NCBI GenBank assembly: GCA_041660385.1
Contig: JBAZWJ010000017.1
Span: 1 to 64,000, forward strand
Origin: DYJE01 sp041660385
GTDB lineage: Bacteria > Desulfobacterota > Desulfobacteria > Desulfobacterales > Desulfolunaceae
DNA: 64,000 bases
Direction: 5' to 3'
Both the position numbers and the translations under genes were made by a program. Below, piece by piece: positions 24,691 through 32,459 of this stretch. Within the stretch, counting starts at the first letter, position 1. Each line of letters starts with the position of its first letter. Below the pieces are notes generated by a model. The model worked only from the letters and a program-made list of their open reading frames with translations, was not told the origin of the DNA and made no database searches.

Positions 24691-24881
24691 TAGGGTGGGC
24701 GATAGCCCTGCTTATACCCGATAGATTTATACATAGCAAGAATGCGTCAGACTCTCGTTTCTCAAACTCTGAACCATCGTTCGAGAGCATTGAGATTCAA
24801 ACGTTGTCCCCTATTCTGGGTCGACAAGATTTTATTGTCTTGCAGACTTATGGGGTATAAGCAGGGTGATAGCCCACCCTA
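24691..24881. repeat. 191-bp element with terminal inverted repeats (element H), uninterrupted copy
   Basis: Terminal repeats read TAGGGTGGGCGATAGCCCTG... and its inverse ...CAGGGTGATAGCCCACCCT, about 27-30 bp with a few mismatches. The interior includes GCGTCAGACTCTCGTTTCTC (24743-24762). This interior is split by the 150-bp element at 62497-62680, and its left half abuts the 150-bp element at 41163-41222. No gene is seen between 24599 and 24950. Confidence 0.7.
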
Positions 24882-24950
24882 AATTGTTCATAACCATCAA
24901 GCGACTTTTTACGAGTTCATCAACATCCAACATAAAATAATGGAGTTGTT

Positions 24951-25181
24951 ATGTCTGATTCACTTAAAAAAATTGAACATGATGCCCTTAGCCTCCCCCA
25001 ACAACAAAGGGCATATCTTGCTGACAGGTTGCTTAGCTCTCTTGATGACAATGTCTTGAATGATATTGAAGCTGAGTGGATAGCAGAGGCTGAACACCGA
25101 TATCTGGAATATAAAGAGGGCAAATGCCCTGGCATTTCCACCCAAGACGTATTTGATGAAGCGGACCGGATTTTGAAATAA
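24951..25181 (+). CDS. addiction-module antitoxin component (TIGR02574-like), orphan
   Basis: A 76-aa protein matching the small 'putative addiction module component' family: IEHDALSLPQQQRAYLADRLLSSL followed by IEAEWIAEAEHRYLEYKEGK and a short C-terminal DEADRIL. Such genes are normally followed at once by a RelE/ParE toxin. Here the next 220 bp hold only a repeat, and no toxin frame is seen, so this is an orphan antitoxin. ATGGAGTTGTT precedes the ATG. Confidence 0.8.
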   Translation: MSDSLKKIEHDALSLPQQQRAYLADRLLSSLDDNVLNDIEAEWIAEAEHRYLEYKEGKCPGISTQDVFDEADRILK

Positions 25182-25240
25182 CCGCTTGTTGATCGAAAAA
25201 GAAGTCTGAATTTCTTTCAGCTTTCAAACCCCGAAGACTT

Positions 25241-25275
25241 GTAGGATGGGTGGAGCCAAAGCGTAACCCATCACG
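25241..25275. repeat. GTAGGATGGGTGGAGC-type palindromic repeat (family B), copy 1
   Basis: GTAGGATGGGTGGAGCCAAAGCGTAACCCATCA; the 33-bp sequence is repeated at 59617-59649. The pair GATGGGT/ACCCATC makes a hairpin. It lies where a toxin gene would be expected. Confidence 0.75.
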
Positions 25276-25402
25276 AATAATCAACAGAGCAACATATCCA
25301 TTTCCGGCTATGATTTCCGTGATCAACTCATGGAATATAAACATAATGTCAATTGGGTTAAACATATAATCTTTGTTAGATTGACCGAATTATGGAAAGA
25401 CT

Positions 25403-25900
25403 ATGATGAACAATCGAGAAATAGTAAGTGCTATACTTAAAAACCAGCAATGGGCACTTGATTCTGGAAACCCACCCTTTGCAGCAGTAATTGAGTGTGA
25501 TGGTCAAATCATAGCCTCGTATGCTAACGACTCGCGGACAACTGGCAATCCATTGCATCATGCTGAAATATTGGCAATACAAAATGTAATTGCAAAATTC
25601 GGCCCAGAGATTCTGCGCAAATCGCACCTCTTTGCGTCCAATGAGCCATGCCCAATGTGCATTGGTGCATGCATATGGTCGGGAATTCCTAATGTTACAT
25701 ACTTTCTTGCACAAGAGAGCATCTATGCAATACGCGGTTGGGGACGTTTTATCTCTGCCCAGGACATTGCCTCGGTGGACGATTCTGGCATCTGCATCTC
25801 TGGCCCAGTAGAGAATGATGAAATGCTGCAAATGCATAAAAAATTCTGGACCTCTGACGGGAATTCAGCATTTAGGCACTCAATCCATTTGGCTCGTTGA
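25403..25900 (+). CDS. nucleoside/cytidine deaminase-family protein
   Basis: A 165-aa zinc deaminase. The two signature motifs are HAEILAI (His and catalytic Glu, residues about 53-59) and PCPMCIGAC (two Cys ligands, about 82-90). GNPPFAAVIECDGQII is the usual N-terminal strand. It resembles guanine deaminase or TadA-like deaminases; the exact substrate is open. GC content and codon use are lower than in neighbouring operons and it sits between repeats and toxin-antitoxin genes, so it may be recently acquired. The start may be either of two adjacent ATG codons (25403 or 25406). Confidence 0.8.
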   Translation: MMNNREIVSAILKNQQWALDSGNPPFAAVIECDGQIIASYANDSRTTGNPLHHAEILAIQNVIAKFGPEILRKSHLFASNEPCPMCIGACIWSGIPNVTYFLAQESIYAIRGWGRFISAQDIASVDDSGICISGPVENDEMLQMHKKFWTSDGNSAFRHSIHLAR

Positions 25901-26024
25901 TACTTAATATGACACTTTAGGGGAGCCACGACGAAAGCTATATGTCATTCCGGGCGGTTGTCGATTATGATCCAGTCTTTGTAACGTTATTCCAAAAAAT
26001 CTAACTTGCATCCAAGCCAAATCA

Positions 26025-26052
26025 GACCTATAATAAAACCCAAATTATGGTC
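26025..26052. promoter_or_regulatory. candidate autoregulatory operator of the Phd/RelE pair
   Basis: GACCTATAAT and ATTATGGTC form an inverted repeat around AAAACCCAA; its left arm contains a TATAAT -10-like hexamer. It lies about 26 bp before the antitoxin gene. Phd/YefM antitoxins commonly bind such palindromes. Confidence 0.4.
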
Positions 26053-26077
26053 TAAATAAAAAACAATAGGTGACATC

Positions 26078-26329
26078 ATGGAATCCGTATTAGCAAGATG
26101 TTCGGTCAGCATATCGGAATTAAAGAAAAATCCTTCGGCTCTTATTGAACAGGCAGGCGGAGAACCGATCGCCATTCTAAATCATAACAAGCCAACGGCT
26201 TATCTTATCCCCGCAGAAACATACGAAGCGTTGCTCGAAAAAATTGAAGACGCCCAACTGGGAGCCATCGTCAACGAGCGTCAGCATGAAAAGATTTCAG
26301 CTGTAGAAGTCACACTGGATGAGCTTTAA
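26078..26329 (+). CDS. Phd/YefM-family antitoxin
   Basis: An 83-aa antitoxin with CSVSISELKKNPSALIEQAGGEPIAILNHNKPTAYLIPAETYEALLE, the standard Phd/YefM DNA-binding fold, and a short acidic toxin-binding tail (VEVTLDEL). It overlaps the RelE toxin gene by 11 bp. It should repress the pair at the palindrome upstream. ATAGGTGACATC precedes the ATG. Confidence 0.88.
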   Translation: MESVLARCSVSISELKKNPSALIEQAGGEPIAILNHNKPTAYLIPAETYEALLEKIEDAQLGAIVNERQHEKISAVEVTLDEL

Positions 26330-26621
26330 TTCGATGGGCTACATATTAAAATTTCTTCCAACAGCGCTTAAAGAATGGAGTAAACTCGACAATGCCATTC
26401 AAGTCCAGTTTAAAAAAAAGTTACTGGAACGCCTTGAAGTGCCGCATGTACCTGGTAGCAAGCTTTCAGGGTTTAAAAATCTTTACAAAATTAAACTGAA
26501 AGCAATCGGATACCGTCTCGTGTATGAGGTTATCGACAAAGAAATTTGTGTTATGGTCATCGCCATAGGCAAAAGAGATAAAAATGAGGTCTACATAAAG
26601 GCCAAGGAAAGAGAATTATAA
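26319..26621 (+). CDS. relE: RelE/ParE-family toxin
   Basis: A 100-aa toxin. YILKFLPTALKEWSKLDNAIQVQFKKKLLERL is the family N-terminus; KIKLKAIGYRLVYEVIDKEICVMVIAIGKRDKNEVY carries the Lys/Arg residues used by RelE to cleave mRNA on the ribosome. Two starts are possible, ATG 26319 inside the antitoxin gene or ATG 26334 giving MGYILKF; the second looks more like family starts, but overlap is common. Together with the preceding antitoxin it makes a complete type II system. Confidence 0.87.
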   Translation: MSFNSMGYILKFLPTALKEWSKLDNAIQVQFKKKLLERLEVPHVPGSKLSGFKNLYKIKLKAIGYRLVYEVIDKEICVMVIAIGKRDKNEVYIKAKEREL

Positions 26622-26636
26622 CGAAAGGCAGATGTC

Positions 26637-27941
26637 ATGTTTTCAGAAAAAACAAGGGTTTCATCGGGGGTCAGCACCCTGGACCGTCTTCTGGGCGGAC
26701 TTTTTATCGGCGACAACGTCATCTGGTACGACGATGCGGGAAGCCTGGCACTGGCATTCTGTATGAACCTGATCCAGACATCACAGGCCCAGAACAAATC
26801 CATCATCTATGTGAGTTTTGACAGGTCACCCAAAAATCTCCTTGAAATGCTCGGCCCCCTTGCCCGAAGCAACAACCTCACCATTCTGGATTGTTTCACC
26901 CAAGGCAAAGGTGACGGTTCGGAGGTTTTCGAGCAGTTCTATGAAAAAAACGGGGCGCAATGGCCCTATCAGATCATCAAAGTCAATGAACCCACCAAAC
27001 CAGAGAAGGTCATGGATGCCATTTACGGCATTCATAAAACCATGGAGGGCGACGTCCGTTTCGTCATCGAAAGCCTCACCGGCATGCAGGATCTCTGGGG
27101 CGGAGAAGAAGACAGCATCCGGAAATTTTACTCCCATTCCTGCCCCAGACTCTACGACCTGAACACCATTGCGTACTGGATCATCGAAAAAGGTGCCCAT
27201 TCCAACCAGCTCAAGGCCCACATCAACCAGATCGCTCAGGTGGCCATTGACCTGTCCATACAGGGAGAGGAGCCAACCCTCACTATTCTGAAAGCCGAAG
27301 GACGGAACCCGGCCAGCCAGAACAAACCCAGCTCTTTCACCGTCAAAGGCATGACCATCGACTTTGCCGATGACCGCAAATCGGGAAAACAGATCAACAT
27401 CGGCATGAAACTTAAAGAACTCCGAAAAAAACAAGGGGTCACCCAGGCTGAACTGGCGAGATTGGTGGGCGTCACACCCAGCAACATCTCCCAGATTGAA
27501 AGCAACCTGATCAGCCCATCTTTGAGCGCCCTTCTTAAAATCGCCGAAGCCCTGTTCGTTGATATCTCCTTCTTTTTTCAATCAAGCGCGGGCATTGATA
27601 CACGTCTTGTCTTTCCGGCGGATAAAGCCATTTCCGTTACGTTTCCCGATCTCCCGAACAAAAGCATCACCGGAACCCTTCTGACCCCCATGGATTTCGA
27701 ACCCAAAGCCGAACCCTACATCATCGAAATCCCACCCAAAACCAAACTCCCCTCCCATTTTTTCGTGCACAAAGGTGAAGAGATGGGCTACATGCTGAGC
27801 GGAAAACTCACCATGACCACCGGTCGTGAAACTGTCACCGCCCGATCTGGTGACGTGATCTACCTGAAACGAGAAATACCGGCTCAGTGGGAAAATACGG
27901 GGTCCAATGTGGCAAAGATTCTGTGGATGAAAATTAAGTAA
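26637..27941 (+). CDS. KaiC-like ATPase domain / XRE HTH / cupin fusion regulator
   Basis: A 434-aa three-part protein. Residues about 8-225 follow the RecA/KaiC/RAD55 pattern (GVSTLDRLLGGLFIGDNVIW at the start and VRFVIESLTGM where Walker B stands), but the P-loop reads YDDAGSLAL with no G-K-T/S, so ATP binding is doubtful. Residues about 260-320 are an XRE helix-turn-helix (LKELRKKQGVTQAELARLVGVTPSNISQIE). Residues about 355-434 are a cupin (FFVHKGEEMGYMLSGKL ... ARSGDVIYLKREIPAQWENTG). HTH-cupin regulators are common; the KaiC-like front end is unusual. It starts 16 bp after the toxin gene, probably with its own ribosome site (AAAGGCAGATGTC). Confidence 0.85.
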   Translation: MFSEKTRVSSGVSTLDRLLGGLFIGDNVIWYDDAGSLALAFCMNLIQTSQAQNKSIIYVSFDRSPKNLLEMLGPLARSNNLTILDCFTQGKGDGSEVFEQFYEKNGAQWPYQIIKVNEPTKPEKVMDAIYGIHKTMEGDVRFVIESLTGMQDLWGGEEDSIRKFYSHSCPRLYDLNTIAYWIIEKGAHSNQLKAHINQIAQVAIDLSIQGEEPTLTILKAEGRNPASQNKPSSFTVKGMTIDFADDRKSGKQINIGMKLKELRKKQGVTQAELARLVGVTPSNISQIESNLISPSLSALLKIAEALFVDISFFFQSSAGIDTRLVFPADKAISVTFPDLPNKSITGTLLTPMDFEPKAEPYIIEIPPKTKLPSHFFVHKGEEMGYMLSGKLTMTTGRETVTARSGDVIYLKREIPAQWENTGSNVAKILWMKIK

Positions 27942-27951
27942 GGTCACCCTT

Positions 27952-28779
27952 CTATTTCTTCACAATTTCCACACGCCTGTTTTTGGCCCGTCCATCTTCG
28001 TTGCGGTTGTCGGCAATGGGGCGTTCCTGCCCCCAGCCTGCGGAGCTCAAGCGTGAGGCAGCGATTCCCCGTTCTGTCAGGGCTTTCACCACAGCTTTGG
28101 CCCGGTTGAGGGACAAGGTCTTGTTTGCTGCGGCTGTGCCTTGGGCATCGGTGTGGCCTTCAATGGAAAGCTTCAGACCCTGTTTTCCTTTTATCAGCTC
28201 CGCCACCTGATCCACGATGGCCATGGATTCGGGCTTGATGGCAGATTTATTGGTATCGAAGTTGATGTAAAGGGCCATGAATCCGTCTTTTACAAGATTC
28301 TGCCACATCAGGTCCGCCGTGATTTCCTGCTCCATGGCCTCCTGTTCGAGCACGGTGAGAGTCATGGTTCGGCCGTCGTTAAAAAGTTCAAGACCAACAA
28401 AAATGCGCTGGCCTTTCCGGTCAATGCGCATGGCCGTATACCGCTCCCGGTCCACCAAAATCTTGGCATTGAGGGTTTTAGCCGCGTTCTGGTAGTTGCG
28501 GCGGATCTTCAGGTAACTGGGGGCTGTTCCTGCGGACTCGGAAAACGCGTAACGGATCTGGGTCCTGTTGCCTTCGGGTTTGAGGTTCTTTGATGATTCA
28601 GGGTCCTCGTCGATCATGATCATGGCCTGGGCGAAGGTGGTTTCGCAGCCTTCGATAACGTAACCTTTCATGCGGGTGAGCAGGGGATGGTCCTTGCAGC
28701 CGTCGGCATCGGACTCCGCGAATGCCGAAAAGGGGGTTAACAGAGCCAGCATCAGAACATACAAACCAAATCTTTTCAT
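27952..28779 (-). CDS. OmpA-family outer-membrane protein with N-terminal paralogous module
   Basis: A 275-aa exported protein with a signal peptide (MKRFGLYVLMLALLTPFSAFA). Residues about 25-155 form module M (GCKDHPLLTRMKGYVIEGC ... NDGRTMTLTVLE), shared with the two genes upstream and resembling the N-terminal region of other OmpA proteins of this group (DUF4892-like). Residues about 165-275 are the OmpA peptidoglycan-binding domain: INFDTNKSAIKPES, LSIEGHTDAQG, LSLNRAKAVVKALT and NRRVEI. It probably anchors the envelope to murein. It is the last of three consecutive secreted-protein genes on the minus strand. Confidence 0.88.
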   Translation of the reverse strand: MKRFGLYVLMLALLTPFSAFAESDADGCKDHPLLTRMKGYVIEGCETTFAQAMIMIDEDPESSKNLKPEGNRTQIRYAFSESAGTAPSYLKIRRNYQNAAKTLNAKILVDRERYTAMRIDRKGQRIFVGLELFNDGRTMTLTVLEQEAMEQEITADLMWQNLVKDGFMALYINFDTNKSAIKPESMAIVDQVAELIKGKQGLKLSIEGHTDAQGTAAANKTLSLNRAKAVVKALTERGIAASRLSSAGWGQERPIADNRNEDGRAKNRRVEIVKK

Positions 28780-28797
28780 TTTCTTCTCCTTAACGTA

Positions 28798-30810
28798 TCA
28801 GGGTTCAACAGTTTCCGGTTCAATCATCATCACATGGACGGTTCGCCCGTCGTTGTACACATCAATGGACAGATACGATTTGTTACCCGAACGGGTCAGC
28901 TCGTAAGCTCCAAAATTCTGCCGTTCCCCAAGGACCTTGGAGCCGACCCCACCGACCTCCCTTGCGAAATGTCTCCTGACCTGGGTGACGCTGGGCGAGA
29001 CGCCTTCGCCTGCCCATTCGTAAACCACGGTTGTTTTTTCACCTTCATAACGCGGATTGCCCGGGGCTTCGGGGTCTGGATCGATCAGAAGCCGCGCTTC
29101 GTCGTAACGTTTCACACAGTTCGCAACAGAATAACCTTCCAGCCCCTTCACCGGCAGCGTGTCGGCGCAGTTGTCGGACGGCATTCGCCCGTGAAAGCCC
29201 GACGCCGTTTTCACGCCTGTTGAAACCCGTGGACCTTCCACGGCAGTGGCTGCGGGCCCTGCCGCGGTTCCAGCGGTAACGTCGGGAACGACCACCTGAA
29301 CGTTGGTGAAAACCGGGCTTTTCATGAGGATCTTGCCGCTTCTGTCATTAATCTTGAAAAGATAACGTCCCGGTTTGGACGGAGCGGTAAACACAAGGGT
29401 TCCCGATGATCCGGCCACCGTTTTTACGCCCGAAGCCGGATTGGAGCCTGGCTCGTTTTCGCCGAAAAGGCCCATTTTAGCACCCAGCTGAGGCTTGAGG
29501 CCTCTGTAGGAGACGGTGAGGGTCTCGCCCGGATGACAGGTTTGGGGCACGCCGGTGATTTCGGGCGTATTGAACAGGGAAGTCCCCGGCTCTTCGGCGG
29601 CTCCCGGTTTTATCACCCCCGGAACCACCTGGATTTCCCGTGCGACAATCAGGTCAAAACGCTGGTGAATCTCTTTGGCCACCCCGTTTTCCCGGCCCGT
29701 TGCGCTGACATAAAAATAGGTTTCCTTTTCTTCTGTGGGCGTCCCGGTGATTTTTCCCGAAGGACTCATGGCAAGACCTGGGGGCAGTTCGCCGAGAAGT
29801 TCGTAGCGCACGTTGCTGTAGGCCGCGTTGCATGTGGTTTCGATGGCCGCGGCGTAAGATTTGTTCAATAGGGCATCCGGAAGTTTCTGGGGTGTTTTGA
29901 ACTTCATTGTGCCGCAGCCCACGGACATATTGAAATCCACAGTTTCTTCCCGTTCAAGCGGGCATGAATCCTTGATTTTCACGCTGAACCTGAAATAGCC
30001 TTCGGTTTCCGGCACGCCTTCAAGATACAGTTCTTTTGAATCGGGTGACAGTTTCATGGAAAGGCCCGGCGGGATCTGGCCTGAAGATACTGTGGCTTTA
30101 AGGGGAAGGACCGCGTTGGATGAACCGATGGTGAGAAGGGTGCGTTTCACTTTCTGGTTGTCCGTTCTGTAGATGGCGGTGTTCCCCGAATCTTTAAGGT
30201 AAAGCGGGGAGCAATCACAGGCAAGGTTGACATCTACAATCTCGTAGGTCATGTGGTCGCTCACTTTGTAATTGGCATGAGACACTTTGGCGTACACCAA
30301 TTTTTTCATCGCATGGCGACGCCCCTGGTTTTCAGGCTTTGAACAGAAACTCGCCGCTTCTTCTGCCGTGATGACGGAGTTGGGTACCCGGTAGCTTTTC
30401 GAATAATCCCACATTTTCATAGCCAAAGGCGTGAAGACGCATAAGCCCGGATACAGCCCATCGGCACCGGGAGATCCGATATCATAGTAGAAAGGCTCCT
30501 GATAATCGGCCCAATTGGGATTCATCCATTCCGAAGAGGACGCGGGAAACTTGAACGGATAAAACAGCTTCTGAACCCTGATCGTCACACTGTTGGCCTT
30601 CGAACAGTCGCCGAACGGCCCGCTGGGCTGATCCTCATGCCAGACCGACGGCGTGAATACCGCATTCCCGGAAAGGGGCCGCCCCGGTGTGTAGGTGATG
30701 TTGAACACCTTGGGTTCTATGGTCATTTTGACGGTTCCGTTGGCATAAGCGCCACCCATGGGAACCACAGTCAAACACATCATTATCACAACGAGGGTTT
30801 TCAGTTTCAT
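28798..30810 (-). CDS. secreted multi-domain protein with Ig-like domains and C-terminal module M
   Basis: A 670-aa exported protein (signal peptide MKLKTLVVIMMCLTVVPMGGAYA). The middle (about 225-400) has two Ig-like/putative He_PIG domains (ITGTPTEEKETYFYVSATG; LEGVPETEGYFRFSVKIKD). Residues about 420-510 are an 85-90-aa module N (TLTVSYRGLKPQLGAKMGLFG ... GRYLFKINDRSGKIL) that recurs in the next gene upstream. The C-terminal 110 residues are module M (GYSVANCVKRYDEARLL ... VYNDGRTVHVMMIEPE). It is 18 bp upstream of the OmpA-type gene. Function unknown; probably a periplasmic or surface assembly. Confidence 0.75.
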   Translation of the reverse strand: MKLKTLVVIMMCLTVVPMGGAYANGTVKMTIEPKVFNITYTPGRPLSGNAVFTPSVWHEDQPSGPFGDCSKANSVTIRVQKLFYPFKFPASSSEWMNPNWADYQEPFYYDIGSPGADGLYPGLCVFTPLAMKMWDYSKSYRVPNSVITAEEAASFCSKPENQGRRHAMKKLVYAKVSHANYKVSDHMTYEIVDVNLACDCSPLYLKDSGNTAIYRTDNQKVKRTLLTIGSSNAVLPLKATVSSGQIPPGLSMKLSPDSKELYLEGVPETEGYFRFSVKIKDSCPLEREETVDFNMSVGCGTMKFKTPQKLPDALLNKSYAAAIETTCNAAYSNVRYELLGELPPGLAMSPSGKITGTPTEEKETYFYVSATGRENGVAKEIHQRFDLIVAREIQVVPGVIKPGAAEEPGTSLFNTPEITGVPQTCHPGETLTVSYRGLKPQLGAKMGLFGENEPGSNPASGVKTVAGSSGTLVFTAPSKPGRYLFKINDRSGKILMKSPVFTNVQVVVPDVTAGTAAGPAATAVEGPRVSTGVKTASGFHGRMPSDNCADTLPVKGLEGYSVANCVKRYDEARLLIDPDPEAPGNPRYEGEKTTVVYEWAGEGVSPSVTQVRRHFAREVGGVGSKVLGERQNFGAYELTRSGNKSYLSIDVYNDGRTVHVMMIEPETVEP

Positions 30811-30846
30811 TATGATTCTCCCGGCCTGTCCCTTAATTTTAATAAA

Positions 30847-32346
30847 TTACTGCCCTGCCTTTTCAGCATCGTCCGGTGTTTCCGGTTCGATGACGGTGAG
30901 CACCACGGTCCTTCCGTCGTTGTAAACCTCCACCGACGCATGGGCGTTTCGCCCCTGACTGACCAGAGTGAAGGCGGTGAACCGGTTCCGGTCCACAAGG
31001 ACTGTGCCTCCGAGTTTTTTGGCTTCTTTGGCGTAAGTCCGTCGCACCTTAAGCTCGGATGGTGAAGGCCCGTCCCCCTGCCACTCGTATGTCACACTGA
31101 TTTTCTCCCCCTCATAGCGGGGGTTTTCGGGAGACTCGGGATCGCCATTTAGAAGAAACACCGCTTCGTCGAAGCGTTTCACACATTCGGCGATGGCATA
31201 ACCCGGCATGTCAGGAAAAAGAATGCTGGCCTCGCAGGATGTTTCCGCCGTGATTGTCTTTGGCCTGAGATCCTTGGCCCTGTTCTGCACATCCCCTGAC
31301 CCGATCCGTCCGGAATTCCGTTCGTTTTTCCCGGACAATGCCGTATCCGCAGCCATGGAATTTCCGGACGCCGTCGGCACATCCACCGAAATGGACGCGG
31401 CCACGGTAAAAGTCTTGCCCGACAGGATCACCTTGCCGCCTTCATCGACTATGCGGAACACATAACGGCCCCCTTCGGCCGGTGCGGTGAAGTTCAGCGT
31501 CCCCGACGGCCCGTCGATGGCCTGGGACCCGGCTTTGGGATTCGCGCCGCATTCGTTTGCAGCGTAAAGCCCCATACGCATGCCCGATTGGAACGCCACA
31601 TCCTTGTAGTTCACGGTGAGTTTGGCATTGGCGGAACAAGTTGCAGGCGTTCCCGTGATTTCAGGAGACAGGTGGGTGACGGTGATTTCCACCCAGGCAT
31701 GGGTCAGCGTCGAACACTGGCTGCAGACACTGGAGGTGATGGCGACAGGCTCAGAACTCCAGGGCACGATGTCGTACCCGTTGTCCGTGTATTTTGAGCT
31801 CGGGTATACTTGATCTATGTAGCCTAACTGAAGGTCATTCGCTGTTCCAGTGTCCCCGATGGTCCAGACCCTTCTTGGGTTATAGAGCGTTTCACCGTAA
31901 ATGACCACCTCATGGGTCATAATGTCTGTGATGGGCTGGAACCCAGTGGTGACACCGGGGATGTTTATGGTCCCGTAATTCTGAGTACTCATGGGCTGCA
32001 CGGCACATTTTTCTCCTGCGACCATCCAGTGATATCCATAGTTCGCTTTGGGGTACACGTAATTCCGCCAAAGGCATTCGTTCTTTCCCGAATTCAGGTC
32101 CGGGCCGACGTTGACACACCCTCCGGCCTTCACTTCCACCGTATCCCCCTTTTTAAAATAAATGGGATATCGCTTGGTGGGCACCGTAACATCGGGTTTG
32201 GATATTTTCCATGCTTCAACATTGCCCTTAACGGTATGGGTAATGTTATCGAATGAGGGCTGGGCCATTGGTGTTGCCGCTGTGACTGCGAGAAGACATG
32301 CACCGGCAAGGAAGGTTTTGCAAAATAATAACTTGATATGATTCAT
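30847..32346 (-). CDS. secreted protein with modules N and M
   Basis: ATG 32346 (behind GGAGAAACT) begins a signal peptide (MNHIKLLFCKTFLAGACLLAVTAATPMA); an earlier ATG 21 bp upstream is possible but gives a poor leader. The 499-aa product has an N-terminal region with CVNVGPDLNSGKNECLW of unknown fold, module N (about 230-325: TCSANAKLTVNYKDVAF ... GRYVFRIVDEGGKVIL) and a C-terminal module M (about 385-493: GYAIAECVKRFDEAVFLL ... VYNDGRTVVLTVIEPE). Paralogous to the following gene 37 bp downstream. Confidence 0.75.
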   Translation of the reverse strand: MNHIKLLFCKTFLAGACLLAVTAATPMAQPSFDNITHTVKGNVEAWKISKPDVTVPTKRYPIYFKKGDTVEVKAGGCVNVGPDLNSGKNECLWRNYVYPKANYGYHWMVAGEKCAVQPMSTQNYGTINIPGVTTGFQPITDIMTHEVVIYGETLYNPRRVWTIGDTGTANDLQLGYIDQVYPSSKYTDNGYDIVPWSSEPVAITSSVCSQCSTLTHAWVEITVTHLSPEITGTPATCSANAKLTVNYKDVAFQSGMRMGLYAANECGANPKAGSQAIDGPSGTLNFTAPAEGGRYVFRIVDEGGKVILSGKTFTVAASISVDVPTASGNSMAADTALSGKNERNSGRIGSGDVQNRAKDLRPKTITAETSCEASILFPDMPGYAIAECVKRFDEAVFLLNGDPESPENPRYEGEKISVTYEWQGDGPSPSELKVRRTYAKEAKKLGGTVLVDRNRFTAFTLVSQGRNAHASVEVYNDGRTVVLTVIEPETPDDAEKAGQ

Positions 32347-32459
32347 AGTTTCTCCATGATGATTCATCGTTTTGTCTTTTTTTCGTTATGCGTGCCACTA
32401 TACATCGCCGTCACCCACAGATGACCCACAGATCGGAAAAAAACAAGGAAAAGTCCTGA

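Noticed and set aside
25182..25402. Toxin gene following the antitoxin at 24951
   Set aside because: All frames are short and the interval is filled by a dispersed repeat.
26826..27581. 251-aa frame antisense to the KaiC-like/XRE/cupin gene
   Set aside because: Lies wholly opposite a gene with clear domains; no start signal or motif.
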